DNA of 64,000 nt, taken from the NCBI GenBank assembly GCA_019636495.1, contig JAHBXL010000007.1:1-64000 (forward strand). The letters run 5' to 3'. Source of the stretch: Phycisphaeraceae bacterium (GTDB lineage: Bacteria > Planctomycetota > Phycisphaerae > Phycisphaerales > UBA1924). Below the pieces are notes generated by a model that did not search any database, was not told where the DNA came from, and saw only the letters and a list, made by a program, of their open reading frames with translations. The translations under genes were made by a program, and so were the position numbers. This document shows, piece by piece, positions 35,169 to 44,081 of the stretch. The first letter of the stretch is position 1, and each line of letters opens with the position of its first letter.

Positions 35169-37018
35169 CGACCCCGCAGCCCAACCCGCCCGATATCCCC
35201 GGAGGCCCCACCGCCGGCCCGCAGGGCCCGGTGCCACGCCCGTCGCCCGGGGGCAAGCGGCTCCGCGTCGGCGAAGCGCTGGTCGAGCAGGGTGTCATCA
35301 CCCGCGAGCAGTTGGACAAGGCGCTGGCCGACCAGCGGAGTTCCAGCCGCATGCTCGGCGAGATGCTCGTCGACCAGGGCGTTATCTCCAACGGTGCGCT
35401 GGTGCGCGCGCTCGCGGCGACGATGGGTGTGAAGGGGTGCCAGTTGCGGCACGGCCTGATCGACCCCGCATTGGTGAAACTCATCGGCGAGGACGAGGCC
35501 GCACGGCTCAAGATCATCCCGATGTTCAAGGTGCACGACACCCTGACCGTCGCCATGGCCGAGCCGCAGAGCCTGCCGACGATCGACCGCCTGCGCCAAC
35601 TCACCGGGCTCAGGATTCAGCCCGTGCTGGCGATCGAGTCGAACATCCTGGAGTACGTCAAGAAGTACTCGGGCGAGGAGAATGTCGATCTCGACGCGTT
35701 CCTGACCAGTCTGGCCGAGAGCGAGGTTGAGGTCGTCGAGCGCGAGCAGGTGGACGAGGGACCGGCAACGGACCTCGACAAGATGATCGCGGGCAGCCCG
35801 ATCGTCAACCTGGTCAACGTCGCGTTCCTGACCGCCGTCAAGGACCGCGCCAGCGACATCCACATCGAGCCCGACAAGAAGGGCACGCGCATCCGCTACC
35901 GCAAGGACGGCGTGCTGCGCGACCTGATGAAGCCCCCGCCCGGCATGCACGCGGCGATCGTCTCCCGCGTGAAAGTCATCGGCAAGATGGACATCGCCGA
36001 GAAGCGCCTGCCCCAGGAGGGCCGCGTGCGGATCGTCGCCGAGGGGCGCGAGATCGACCTCCGCGTCTCGAGCATGCCCACGCTGCTGGGCGAGAAGATC
36101 GTCGTCCGCGTGCTGGACAAGCGCAACCTGAAGGTCCGCATGGAGGACCTGGGCTTCCGCACCGAGGCGCTGGACACCTTCAAGCGCATCCTGCACGCCC
36201 CGCACGGCCTGGTGCTGGTCACCGGGCCCACCGGATCGGGCAAGACGACCACGCTGTACTCCGCGCTCGACCTGCTCCGCAGCCCCGAGGTGAACATCCT
36301 CACCGTCGAGGACCCGGTCGAGTATCAACTCGACCTGATCAACCAGATCCAGGTCAACGAGCAGGTCGGCATGACCTTCGCCCGCGCCCTGCGCAGCATT
36401 CTGCGGCAGGACCCTGACATCATCATGGTGGGCGAGATCCGCGACGAGCCGACGGCGCGCGTCGCGGTGCAGGCCGCGCTGACAGGCCACCTCGTGCTCG
36501 CGACGCTGCACACCAACGACGCCCCCGGCTCGGTCGCGCGCCTGCTCGACATGGGCATCGAGGCCTATCTGCTCTCCAGCGCGCTCAACGGCGCCGTCGC
36601 GCAGCGGCTGGCGCGCACCCTGTGCCCGTCGTGCGTCACGCGCTACTACCCGACCGAGCAGGTCCTGCACGATGCCGGGCTCGAAGAGCACGCCGGCCGG
36701 CCGTTCAAGAAGGGCGCGGGCTGCCGCCAATGCCACGACAGCGGGTTCCAGGGTCGCGGCGGCATCTACGAGGTCATGGAGATCACACCCGAGTTGCGCC
36801 GCATGGTGCACCGCGCCGCGCCCACCCACGAACTTCGTTCTCGCATCGCCCAGAGCGGCGGCCTCACGCTCCGCCAGGAGGGCGTGCTGCTCGCGCTCGA
36901 AGGTCGAACCAGCCTCGAAGAAGTCCTCCGCGTCACCCATGACGAGGGCGAAGACCTCAACGAGTCGCCCGCGGGCACGATCGGCGCGACCACGCCGGCG
37001 CTCAAGGAGGCCGCATGA
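35165..37018 (+). CDS. pilB: GspE/PilB-type assembly ATPase
   Basis: 617 residues from GTG 35165. The N-terminal MshEN-type domain (RVGEALVEQGVITREQLDKA) is followed by linker and ATPase. Walker A GPTGSGKTTT lies at about 353-362, the Asp box around EDPVEYQLDLINQIQVNEQ, Walker B DIIMVGEIRD, His box TGHLVLATLHTND. The four-cysteine zinc element (CPSC ... CRQC, about 487-522) is complete, as in GspE/PilB. It is a hexameric cytoplasmic motor that drives pilin polymerisation. The 4-nt overlaps on both sides mark a tight operon. Confidence 0.96.
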   Translation: MTTPQPNPPDIPGGPTAGPQGPVPRPSPGGKRLRVGEALVEQGVITREQLDKALADQRSSSRMLGEMLVDQGVISNGALVRALAATMGVKGCQLRHGLIDPALVKLIGEDEAARLKIIPMFKVHDTLTVAMAEPQSLPTIDRLRQLTGLRIQPVLAIESNILEYVKKYSGEENVDLDAFLTSLAESEVEVVEREQVDEGPATDLDKMIAGSPIVNLVNVAFLTAVKDRASDIHIEPDKKGTRIRYRKDGVLRDLMKPPPGMHAAIVSRVKVIGKMDIAEKRLPQEGRVRIVAEGREIDLRVSSMPTLLGEKIVVRVLDKRNLKVRMEDLGFRTEALDTFKRILHAPHGLVLVTGPTGSGKTTTLYSALDLLRSPEVNILTVEDPVEYQLDLINQIQVNEQVGMTFARALRSILRQDPDIIMVGEIRDEPTARVAVQAALTGHLVLATLHTNDAPGSVARLLDMGIEAYLLSSALNGAVAQRLARTLCPSCVTRYYPTEQVLHDAGLEEHAGRPFKKGAGCRQCHDSGFQGRGGIYEVMEITPELRRMVHRAAPTHELRSRIAQSGGLTLRQEGVLLALEGRTSLEEVLRVTHDEGEDLNESPAGTIGATTPALKEAA

Positions 37019-38235
37019 AACTCGTCTACACAGCCTTCGACAAGGCGGGGAAGCAGGTCTCCGACGCGCTCGAAGCCGCCAGCCTCGCCGAGGCGGGTGA
37101 GATCCTTCGCAGGCAGGGCCTGTTCGTCACCGAACTGCGCGAGGCCGCCGCGGCCGCGCAGGGCGCCACCGCGCGCGTCATCGGCGGCGGACGCGGAAGC
37201 CTGCGCGATGTCTCCTCCTTCATGCGGCAGTTGTCCGTGCTCATCAGCACCGGCACGCCGATGGTCGAGGCCCTGGGCTCGCTGGAAAAGCAACTCAAGC
37301 CGGGGCAGTTCCGCGGCGTGATCGCGGATGTTCGCGAACGGGTCGAGGAGGGCGCGCAGTTCTCCGATGCGCTCGCGGCGCACCCGCGTCTGTTCGACCC
37401 GGTCTGCCGCTCGCTGGTCGCCGCGGGCGAAAGCGGCGGCCAACTCGACGCGATGCTGCGGCGCCTCGCATCGCTGCTGCGTCAGCAGTTGAAGGTGCGC
37501 TCGACCGTGCTGGGCGCGATGGTCTATCCGTGCGTGCTGATCGTCGTCTCCATCATTGTGCTTGTGGCGATGGTCGGCTTCGTCATGCCGCGGTTCGAGA
37601 GCCTGTTCACGACCCTGGGCGCCGAACTCCCGGCCTCGACCCGCCTGATGATGGACGTGGGCGGGTTTGTCCGCGGGAACTGGTACTTTCTGCTCGGCGG
37701 GCTGGTCGCGGCCGGGGTCGGCACCAAACTCTGGCTGTCGAGCCGCGCCGGCCGGTTGTGGCTCGACGGCGTGATGGTCTGGCTCCCGCAGATCGGCAAG
37801 GTGGTCCGCGCGCTGGCGACGGCCCGCATCACGCGCGTGCTGGGCGTGCTCATCGAGGGTAAGGTCCCGCTGATGGAGGCCCTGCACCTGGCCCGCGAAT
37901 CGACCGGCAACAGCCGCTACGCCGCGCTGGTGGACCGGGCGGTCGAGGCGGTCACCCGCGGCGAACCGGTGTCGACGGCGTTCTTCGGCACGCCCCTGGT
38001 CGCCGAGTCCGTCGCCGAGGCGATCCGCTCGGGCGAGCGCACAGGGCAACTCGGGCCGGTGCTCAGCAACCTCTCGGACTTCATGGACGAGGACAACGAA
38101 CTGATCGTCAAGTCCATCGCGTCGATCATCGAGCCGATCATCCTGATGGTGCTCGGCGTGCTCGTGGGCTTTGTCGCCCTCAGCATGTTCCTGCCGTTGT
38201 TCGATCTGACCTCGATGGCCGGAGGAGGCGGATGA
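37015..38235 (+). CDS. pilC: GspF/PilC inner-membrane platform protein
   Basis: 406 residues. N-terminal MKLVYTAFDKAGKQVSDALEA, then two GspF repeats of about 120 residues (FMRQLSVLISTGTPMVEALGSLE; TARITRVLGVLIEGKVPLMEA), each followed by the conserved FP/FFG-type segment. Membrane helices lie at about 170-195, 220-240 and 375-400. It links the ATPase to the growing pilin fibre. ATGA overlaps with both neighbours. Confidence 0.95.
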   Translation: MKLVYTAFDKAGKQVSDALEAASLAEAGEILRRQGLFVTELREAAAAAQGATARVIGGGRGSLRDVSSFMRQLSVLISTGTPMVEALGSLEKQLKPGQFRGVIADVRERVEEGAQFSDALAAHPRLFDPVCRSLVAAGESGGQLDAMLRRLASLLRQQLKVRSTVLGAMVYPCVLIVVSIIVLVAMVGFVMPRFESLFTTLGAELPASTRLMMDVGGFVRGNWYFLLGGLVAAGVGTKLWLSSRAGRLWLDGVMVWLPQIGKVVRALATARITRVLGVLIEGKVPLMEALHLARESTGNSRYAALVDRAVEAVTRGEPVSTAFFGTPLVAESVAEAIRSGERTGQLGPVLSNLSDFMDEDNELIVKSIASIIEPIILMVLGVLVGFVALSMFLPLFDLTSMAGGGG

Positions 38236-39296
38236 TCGGCCCACGAACCACACCCATCGGTCTGGACATCGGCGCCCGGCGCATCAAGGCGGCGCAGTGG
38301 ACGCTGTCGCGCGCCGGGGCCCGGCTGACCGCCGCGGCGTGCATCGACCGGGCTGCGCCGGGCGCCCCGCTGAGCGCCGACGAGGCGGCGTCGATCCGCG
38401 GCGTGCTCGAGCGCCAGGGGTTCGTGGGTCGGCGCGTGGTGGCGAGCGCGCCCGCGACGCGAGTGCTGACCTCGGTTCTGGAACTGCCGCCCAAGTCCAG
38501 CGGCGCGCCGCTCGAGCACATTGCCCGGATCGAACTGGCGCGGGCCAACGGCGTATCGCCCGAAGGGATGGAGATGGCCCAGTGGGAACTCCCCTCCGGC
38601 TCGCGGGCCGTGGAGGGCACCCACGTCTTTGCCATCGCACTGCGCCACGCCGACGCCGACGCGATGCTCGACGCGCTGGAGGCGGCCGGTCTCCACGCCG
38701 AAGCGATCGACATGGGACTGCTGGGCCTGGCGCGGCTGGCGATGCGCCAGAACAACCCGGGCCAGCGCGCGGTCACCGGTCTGCTGGATCTGGGCGCCTC
38801 CGGCGCGACGATCGCCGTGCTGCACGGCGGAACGCTGGTGTACCAGCGCACGCTGACGGACCTGGGGCTCGAGTGGCTGCACGCTCGGCTCGTGGAATCG
38901 ATGCGCATCGAGCCGGATGTCGCTTCGTACATCGTGTCGCGCATCGGGCTCGCGACCGAACTGACCGAGGAACAGCGCGGCTGGGAACTGCTCGACGACG
39001 CCCGGTCCGCGATCGGCGACTATGCCGACTCGATCGGCGCCGAAATGAAAGCCTCGCTCTCCTACGCCAGCCGGCGCTACGCCGCCGCCGAGACCGAGAG
39101 CGTGCTGCTCGCCGGCGGCGGCGCCGCACTGCCCGGAATCGCGGCACGGATCGAGGCCGCCGCGGAGTCCTCGGTTCGATCGCTGTCGCCCGGCGGCGGG
39201 GCGGGCGATGGCAGCGCCAACCCTCAACTCGCGTGCGCGGCGGGTCTGGCGCTCTGGTCTGACGCCGCATCGCGGCAGGAGCGGATCGCGGCATGA
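38232..39296 (+). CDS. pilM: PilM-like actin-fold pilus assembly protein
   Basis: 354 residues. It begins TPIGLDIGARRIKAAQ, the PilM phosphate-1 loop; VTGLLDLGASGATIAVLHGG is phosphate-2 and ESVLLAGGGAALPGI is the adenosine loop. PilM is a cytoplasmic FtsA-like protein that docks the PilN N-terminus. The order pilM-N-O-P with 4-nt overlaps is the standard type IV pilus alignment-complex operon. Confidence 0.93.
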   Translation: MIGPRTTPIGLDIGARRIKAAQWTLSRAGARLTAAACIDRAAPGAPLSADEAASIRGVLERQGFVGRRVVASAPATRVLTSVLELPPKSSGAPLEHIARIELARANGVSPEGMEMAQWELPSGSRAVEGTHVFAIALRHADADAMLDALEAAGLHAEAIDMGLLGLARLAMRQNNPGQRAVTGLLDLGASGATIAVLHGGTLVYQRTLTDLGLEWLHARLVESMRIEPDVASYIVSRIGLATELTEEQRGWELLDDARSAIGDYADSIGAEMKASLSYASRRYAAAETESVLLAGGGAALPGIAARIEAAAESSVRSLSPGGGAGDGSANPQLACAAGLALWSDAASRQERIAA

Positions 39297-39928
39297 ACGG
39301 CGTGAATCTCATCCCGGCTGCGCGCCGAGAACAGGCCAACCGCCGCGCGCGGGCGCGTGCATGGGGGTGGGTCTGCGCCGCGTGCGCTGTCGGCCTTCTG
39401 GCGGGCGCGGCCTCGTTCCGGATCGTCCGGACCATCGACCCGGCGGGCATTCGAAGCCAGATCGACGCCGCGACCGCGCGTGCAGACGCCGCGGACCTGG
39501 AACTGGCCCGGCTCAGCGCGCGCTCGCGGGAACTCGAGCGGTCGCTGAACGCGGCACGCATCGTGGGCGTGCACCCCGACTGGTCGGTGCTGCTGCGGGC
39601 GGTGAACGCCGCCCGGGGCGATTCGGTCGCGCTGGAAAGCGTGGAACTGCGGTTCAACCCGGTCGCGCCCCCGGCCGCCTCACCGACGGCGTCCGCGAGC
39701 ACGCCGCCCCCGCCCCGCGAGCGGTACACGCTCACCCTGCGCGGCGTCGCCACGGGCGTGCAGGACGTGACACGGTTTGTCACAGCGCTCGAAGCGATGG
39801 GCGTGACCGAGCGCGTCTGGCTGAAGGGCACGAGCGCGCAATCGCTCCGCGGCGTGGCGGTCAGCGGGTTTGAGATCGAATGCACGCTGGCGGAGCGGGA
39901 TTCGCCCCGCGTGGAGGCCGCGCCATGA
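39293..39928 (+). CDS. pilN: PilN-like alignment-complex protein
   Basis: 211 residues. It starts MNGVNLIPAARRE, the conserved PilM-binding NLxP motif, followed by one membrane helix (about 23-42), a coiled coil (about 55-90) and a small ferredoxin-like domain (YTLTLRGVATGVQDVTRFVTAL). A Pro/Ala-rich linker of about 20 residues lies around 130. Partners would be PilM in the cytoplasm and PilO in the periplasm. Confidence 0.85.
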   Translation: MNGVNLIPAARREQANRRARARAWGWVCAACAVGLLAGAASFRIVRTIDPAGIRSQIDAATARADAADLELARLSARSRELERSLNAARIVGVHPDWSVLLRAVNAARGDSVALESVELRFNPVAPPAASPTASASTPPPPRERYTLTLRGVATGVQDVTRFVTALEAMGVTERVWLKGTSAQSLRGVAVSGFEIECTLAERDSPRVEAAP

Positions 39929-40515
39929 ACTTCACTTTCGCGCTCCCGAGCCCCAGAGTGATCGACGCTGTCGGCGTTGTCGTGATCGGCGCGTGCATCG
40001 CGCTCGCCTATGCGCTGGGCGTGCACCCGGTGATCGACGCCCGCCAGGTCGCCGAACGAGAGCACGCCCGACTGCAGGCCGAGACCGCCCGTGCCGAGAA
40101 CGCCGAACTGGCGGTGCGCTCCGCCCGCAATCGGGATGCCGTGCTGGGCGCGCGGCTCGCCGCGGCCGTCCGCCTCCAGCCCGCCGGTGTGCTCAATGAC
40201 CGCATCGCCAGGCTCAGTTCGCTCGCCGGAGACTACCGACTGGGGATCGAACGGCTCGCGCCCGCATCGGCCCGCGCCGGTCGCGACTCGACCTGGGTCG
40301 AGGTGCCGATGACCCTGGGCGGGTCAGGGGCATTCGCCGACTGCCTTGCGTTCCTCTCCGACATGCACTACAGCCACCCCGATATGCGAATCAGCGGGTT
40401 CCGCATCACCGGCACCGGCGCGACCAATGGCCGCGAGACGCCGGTGCAGTTCGGGTTCGACCTTGTGTGGTACGCCGATTCTGCGGGTCTTGCGGGTGTT
40501 GACGTTACGAGGTGA
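39925..40515 (+). CDS. pilO: PilO-like alignment-complex protein
   Basis: 196 residues. The start ATG at 39925 overlaps the pilN stop (ATGA). One membrane helix about 16-36, a coiled coil to about 75 (AEREHARLQAETARAENAEL), then a ferredoxin-like fold with TWVEVPMTLGGSGAFADCLAFL, as in PilO/GspM. Called from position, layout and that motif; sequence divergence is high. Confidence 0.82.
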   Translation: MNFTFALPSPRVIDAVGVVVIGACIALAYALGVHPVIDARQVAEREHARLQAETARAENAELAVRSARNRDAVLGARLAAAVRLQPAGVLNDRIARLSSLAGDYRLGIERLAPASARAGRDSTWVEVPMTLGGSGAFADCLAFLSDMHYSHPDMRISGFRITGTGATNGRETPVQFGFDLVWYADSAGLAGVDVTR

Positions 40516-40572
40516 AGAAACTCGGCGGCGCGCGCCTTGACAGGCCGGGGACTGAATTGTCCAGTCTCTGGC

Positions 40573-41127
40573 GTGAAACTCTCAAAGAACAACAAGATGT
40601 ACGTCGCGGTTCTCGGCCTTGGCGTGCTGGCGCTGGGCGTGGACAGACTTTTCCTGGGCGGCGGCCCGGCGGAGGCCATGGCGGATGCGCCCGCGGCCCT
40701 GCCGGCCCGCTCCGCGCCCGCAGGCAGCGGCCACGCGCAGCCGACCCAGTCCGTCGCGGATCAGTTGGACGGGCTGATGGTGGTCGCCCCCCCGCGACTG
40801 GAACTGTCCGATGCCGACGCCTTCGGCCTGCCGCCCGCGCTGGCCAGCGCGGTGGAAGAGGAGATCCGGCGTCAGGCCGAGGCACGCGATCGCGCCGCCC
40901 GAGAGCGCGAGGCGGAGGAGTTGGTCCGGAGCCTGCGGCTGACCGCCGTCCGGATCCCCCGAGACGGAACAGCCCAGGCGCTCATCAACGGCCGGCTGCT
41001 GAGCCTCAACGCCGAAGTCCCCGGGACCGCGTTCCGGCTGGTCGAGATCACCAAGGACGAGGCGATTCTGGAGGCCGTCGGCGGCACCCGGATCACGCTG
41101 AGCCTTCGGCCTGACGCCGCGCCCTGA
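40573..41127 (+). CDS. PilP/GspC-like pilus accessory protein
   Basis: 184 residues from GTG 40573, which gives MKLSKNNKMYVAVLGLGVLA, a natural membrane anchor. TTG 40537 and ATG 40597 are alternatives; none has a good ribosome-binding site. After a Pro/Ala linker, about 125-180 matches the PilP/GspC HR-domain pattern (LTAVRIPRDGTAQALINGRL, then a LVEITKDEAILE strand). Such proteins connect the inner-membrane platform to the secretin. No lipobox is seen, unlike canonical PilP. It is separated from pilO by 57 nt. Confidence 0.72.
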   Translation: MKLSKNNKMYVAVLGLGVLALGVDRLFLGGGPAEAMADAPAALPARSAPAGSGHAQPTQSVADQLDGLMVVAPPRLELSDADAFGLPPALASAVEEEIRRQAEARDRAAREREAEELVRSLRLTAVRIPRDGTAQALINGRLLSLNAEVPGTAFRLVEITKDEAILEAVGGTRITLSLRPDAAP

Positions 41128-41386
41128 TCCGGCGGAGGTCCCGCAATCGATGCGCCCGGGCGCCTCGCCGCGCCGCATCGTCGCGGCCTTGGCACGCGTG
41201 TTCAGCGGGCCATCCGGGTTCGTTATCGGGCAGTCTGCGCCGCCGCGTACGAGCGATTGTCCGGCAAACGCTGACTTTCGTGGACCACCGACTCAAGAGC
41301 GGCCGTTTCGCGGGCGATATGCAACCAGAGCACACATCCGCGGCCGCCGTTCGCGACCGCACACCAGAGACCCAGGAGTCTGAGAC

Positions 41387-41866
41387 ATGCACGCCGCAGC
41401 GATCCGCAAGTCCCGAGCGTTCAGCCTGATCGAACTGGTCATCGTGGTCGTGATCATCGGCATCATCGCCGCGATCGCGATCCCGCGGATGAGCCGCGGA
41501 GCCTCGGGCGCGAACGATGGCGCGCTGCAGAGCAACCTTGCCGCGCTCCGCAAGGCGATCGATCTCTACGCCGCCGAGCACAACAACAAATTCCCCGCGG
41601 CCGCCGACTTCGCGGCACTGATGACCGGCTACAGCAACGAGGCCGGCACCAAGTCGCCCGATGGCACCCAGGCCAACGGCCACATCTTCGGCCCGTACAT
41701 CCGCGCTATCCCGGTGCAGACCGTCGGGCCCAGGAAGGGCTCCAACGGGGTCGCCGCGGCGGATGGCGCAGGGGTCGGCTGGCTGTACAACGAGACCACC
41801 GGCGTGATCACGGCCAACGTGACCACCGAGAAGGACGCCTCGGGCAAGAACTACATCGACTACTGA
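41387..41866 (+). CDS. Major pilin/pseudopilin, GspG-like
   Basis: 159 residues; AGGAG lies 9 nt before the ATG. The prepilin site SRA|FSLIELVIVVVIIGIIAAI has Glu at +5. The rest is short and GspG-like (ALQSNLAALRKAIDLYAAEHNNKFP). A 259-nt gap separates it from the pilP-like gene, which suggests its own promoter, as expected for an abundant major subunit; GATATGCA near 41318 is a weak -10 candidate. Confidence 0.9.
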   Translation: MHAAAIRKSRAFSLIELVIVVVIIGIIAAIAIPRMSRGASGANDGALQSNLAALRKAIDLYAAEHNNKFPAAADFAALMTGYSNEAGTKSPDGTQANGHIFGPYIRAIPVQTVGPRKGSNGVAAADGAGVGWLYNETTGVITANVTTEKDASGKNYIDY

Positions 41867-41986
41867 TCCTGAGTGCGGCGTGTTCCGCGATCGGCACGCC
41901 TGAATCACCCGCTGATCGACACCCGCCCGGAGGCCCCGACGCACGCGCGACGGTTCCTCCGGGCGGTTCCGTTTGAGGGCACCACC

Positions 41987-42436
41987 ATGCACCCGCGGCG
42001 CGGATTCTCGATGGTCGAACTGCTGGTCGTCCTCGCGATCCTCGGGGTGTTCGCCGGTGTGGCCTCGGTCCGGCTGACAGCCAGCGCCGAGCGGGCCCGA
42101 GTCGACGCCGCGGCGAGGCGGATCGTCAACGCGATCGACGACGCGCGGTCGCGGGCGCGCAGCACCAGCACCGTGTGCAAAGTGCGCTTCATCGCGACGC
42201 CCCCCACCGTCGAGATCAAGGGACCGCTCTCCGGCGATGCCGGGCTCGACACCATCCGCCTGGACCACGGTCCCTACCGGGTGATGCTCAAGACCACGAC
42301 TTTCGGCGGGAGAGACGGCGTCGAGTTCGACCGGTACGGCCGACCGGATACCGGCGGGTTCGTTCTGGTGACCTCCGGCCGGTTTGATCGCACCGTCACT
42401 GTCGAAGCGGAGAGCGGCCGTGCCACAATCCACTAG
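41987..42436 (+). CDS. Minor pseudopilin, GspH-like
   Basis: 149 residues from the ATG at 41987, preceded by GAGGG; an upstream in-frame start would bury the prepilin leader. Cleavage at RRG|FSMVELLVVLAILGVFAGV. A GspH-type globular domain follows (ARRIVNAIDDARSRARSTST, then VEFDRYGRPDTGG). Its end overlaps the next start by 17 nt. Confidence 0.88.
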   Translation: MHPRRGFSMVELLVVLAILGVFAGVASVRLTASAERARVDAAARRIVNAIDDARSRARSTSTVCKVRFIATPPTVEIKGPLSGDAGLDTIRLDHGPYRVMLKTTTFGGRDGVEFDRYGRPDTGGFVLVTSGRFDRTVTVEAESGRATIH

Positions 42437-43370
42437 AACTCGCGGCTTCACGCTGCTGGAACTCATCACCGCGCTGACCATCTCCGCCGCGCTGGTGGGC
42501 GCGATGGCCGTACTCATCGCGACATCGGCCTCGGCGATGGAGCGCGGCGTGGACGGTTCGGCGCACGACCGCGAGGCCGGGCGCGCCCTGGCGGACCTGG
42601 AGATCGACCTCTCCGAAGCGACAAAGTTCTTCGAGCAGACCGCGACCAGCATCTGGTTCGAAGTGCCCGACCGCAACGACGACGGCGTGCCCGAGCACAT
42701 TCGATACTCGTGGTCCGGCGCCGCGGGCGATCCGCTCCTGCGGAGCACCAACGGCGGCACTCCGGCCGTGGTCGCCGCGGATGTCCGAGCCTTCGGCCTG
42801 GCCCTCTCCGAGCGGCCGGGCCTCAAGCGAACCGAGAGCCCCGAACAACTTCTGGCCTCTTTCACCGCGCACGCCGGGGCGACCAGCACCGCATTCAGCG
42901 CGGGTTTCACTTCGTGGTGCGCGCAGGTCATCCGGCCGAACTTCGCGGCCGACGTCGTGTCGTGGAAGGTCACGCGGGTGCGCTTCCGGGCAAAGCGCAT
43001 ACCCCCGCACGATGGGGCCTACATGGTCGCGTTGGTGCCGCTGGACAACTCGCGGAACCCGACCACAACTGTCCTGGCCTCCGTGAACGTGAATGAGAGC
43101 ACACTCGGGTCCGGATTCGCGTGGGTCACCGTCTCCTTCCCGACGTGCGCGGCAATTGACCCCGGACAGCCGGTGGCGCTCCGCATCTCGGGCGTCTCCG
43201 GAACCGATGGGCAGTGCGATGTCGAGACCCTGGTCTCGGCCACGCCGACGATGCCCTTCAACACGTGGGCCGTGGGGACAGTCAACAGCGGCACCACCTG
43301 GACCGCCTACCCCCAGACTCGCAACCTGATCCACGAGGTCTATGGAACGGTCGTCGTGGAGAGCCGCTGA
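42420..43370 (+). CDS. Minor pseudopilin, GspJ-like
   Basis: 316 residues from GTG 42420 (GGAG upstream). Prepilin leader VPQSTRTRG|FTLLELITALTISAALVGA. The size and the later region (AGRALADLEIDLSEATKFFEQ) fit GspJ/PilW. It carries an extra beta-rich stretch of about 150 residues (HDGAYMVALVPLDNS...) not usual for GspJ, perhaps a carbohydrate- or surface-binding tip domain. Confidence 0.82.
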   Translation: MPQSTRTRGFTLLELITALTISAALVGAMAVLIATSASAMERGVDGSAHDREAGRALADLEIDLSEATKFFEQTATSIWFEVPDRNDDGVPEHIRYSWSGAAGDPLLRSTNGGTPAVVAADVRAFGLALSERPGLKRTESPEQLLASFTAHAGATSTAFSAGFTSWCAQVIRPNFAADVVSWKVTRVRFRAKRIPPHDGAYMVALVPLDNSRNPTTTVLASVNVNESTLGSGFAWVTVSFPTCAAIDPGQPVALRISGVSGTDGQCDVETLVSATPTMPFNTWAVGTVNSGTTWTAYPQTRNLIHEVYGTVVVESR

Positions 43371-44081
43371 ATGAGCATCATGCCACCCACATCTCGACGC
43401 GGATTCACGCTCATTGAGGCCGCGGTCTCAACGGTCATCGTCGGCACGATGGTTGCCGCGGCGGTGGCCGTCGTCGGCACAGCCGCCAAGGGCGCGGCGG
43501 GCGAGCGGGCCATCCGCAAGGGCCAGACCTTGGCGCACGCCATGATGTCGGAGGTGCTGGCCGCGGCGTTTGCCGATCCCGACGGCGGGACGAACTTCGG
43601 TCTCGATTCGAACGAGTCGCACGCTGACCGCACGACCCTCGACGATGTGGACGACTTCCACGGCCTGATCGAATCGTGGCCGACCGATCACCTCGGTCGG
43701 CAGATCCCATGGGCCAAGTCCTGGCAGCGCGAGGTGAAAGTGAACAACGTGGCCTTCGGCGATCCCAATACGCCGCTGGCCAACAACGTTCAGACCGGCT
43801 TGAAGCGCGTGACGGTTGTTGTGACCAGCCCCGAGGGCCGCATCACGACGATGGTGGGCTTGAAATCGGCGTTCAACCCCATCGATGCGCGACCTGCGGA
43901 CGTGGGCGCAGGACGCGCCATCCGCGCACGGGCGTTCCTCCAGATCGGGAGTACCGGCTCGCTGCTGGTGGCGGGAGCCGAGTTGCTCAACACGCCGTCG
44001 GCCGCCACGGCGCCGCCCCCGATCGTCGAACCTGAACCGCAGAAGGTGGAGGGAACGGGGAGCACGGAGGTCAAGAAGTGA
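43371..44081 (+). CDS. Minor pseudopilin, GspI/PilV-like
   Basis: 236 residues; the ATG directly follows the previous stop. Prepilin site SRRG|FTLIEAAVSTVIVGTMVAA, with Glu at +5. AERAIRKGQTLAHAMMSEVLA follows, the GspI-type helix extension. The tail is Pro/Glu-rich (PPPIVEPEPQKVEG). It overlaps the next gene by 4 nt. Confidence 0.85.
   Translation: MSIMPPTSRRGFTLIEAAVSTVIVGTMVAAAVAVVGTAAKGAAGERAIRKGQTLAHAMMSEVLAAAFADPDGGTNFGLDSNESHADRTTLDDVDDFHGLIESWPTDHLGRQIPWAKSWQREVKVNNVAFGDPNTPLANNVQTGLKRVTVVVTSPEGRITTMVGLKSAFNPIDARPADVGAGRAIRARAFLQIGSTGSLLVAGAELLNTPSAATAPPPIVEPEPQKVEGTGSTEVKK

Noticed and set aside
40536..40560. TTGACA with a small hairpin before the pilP-like gene
   Set aside because: No acceptable -10 at the right distance; likely chance inside an operon.
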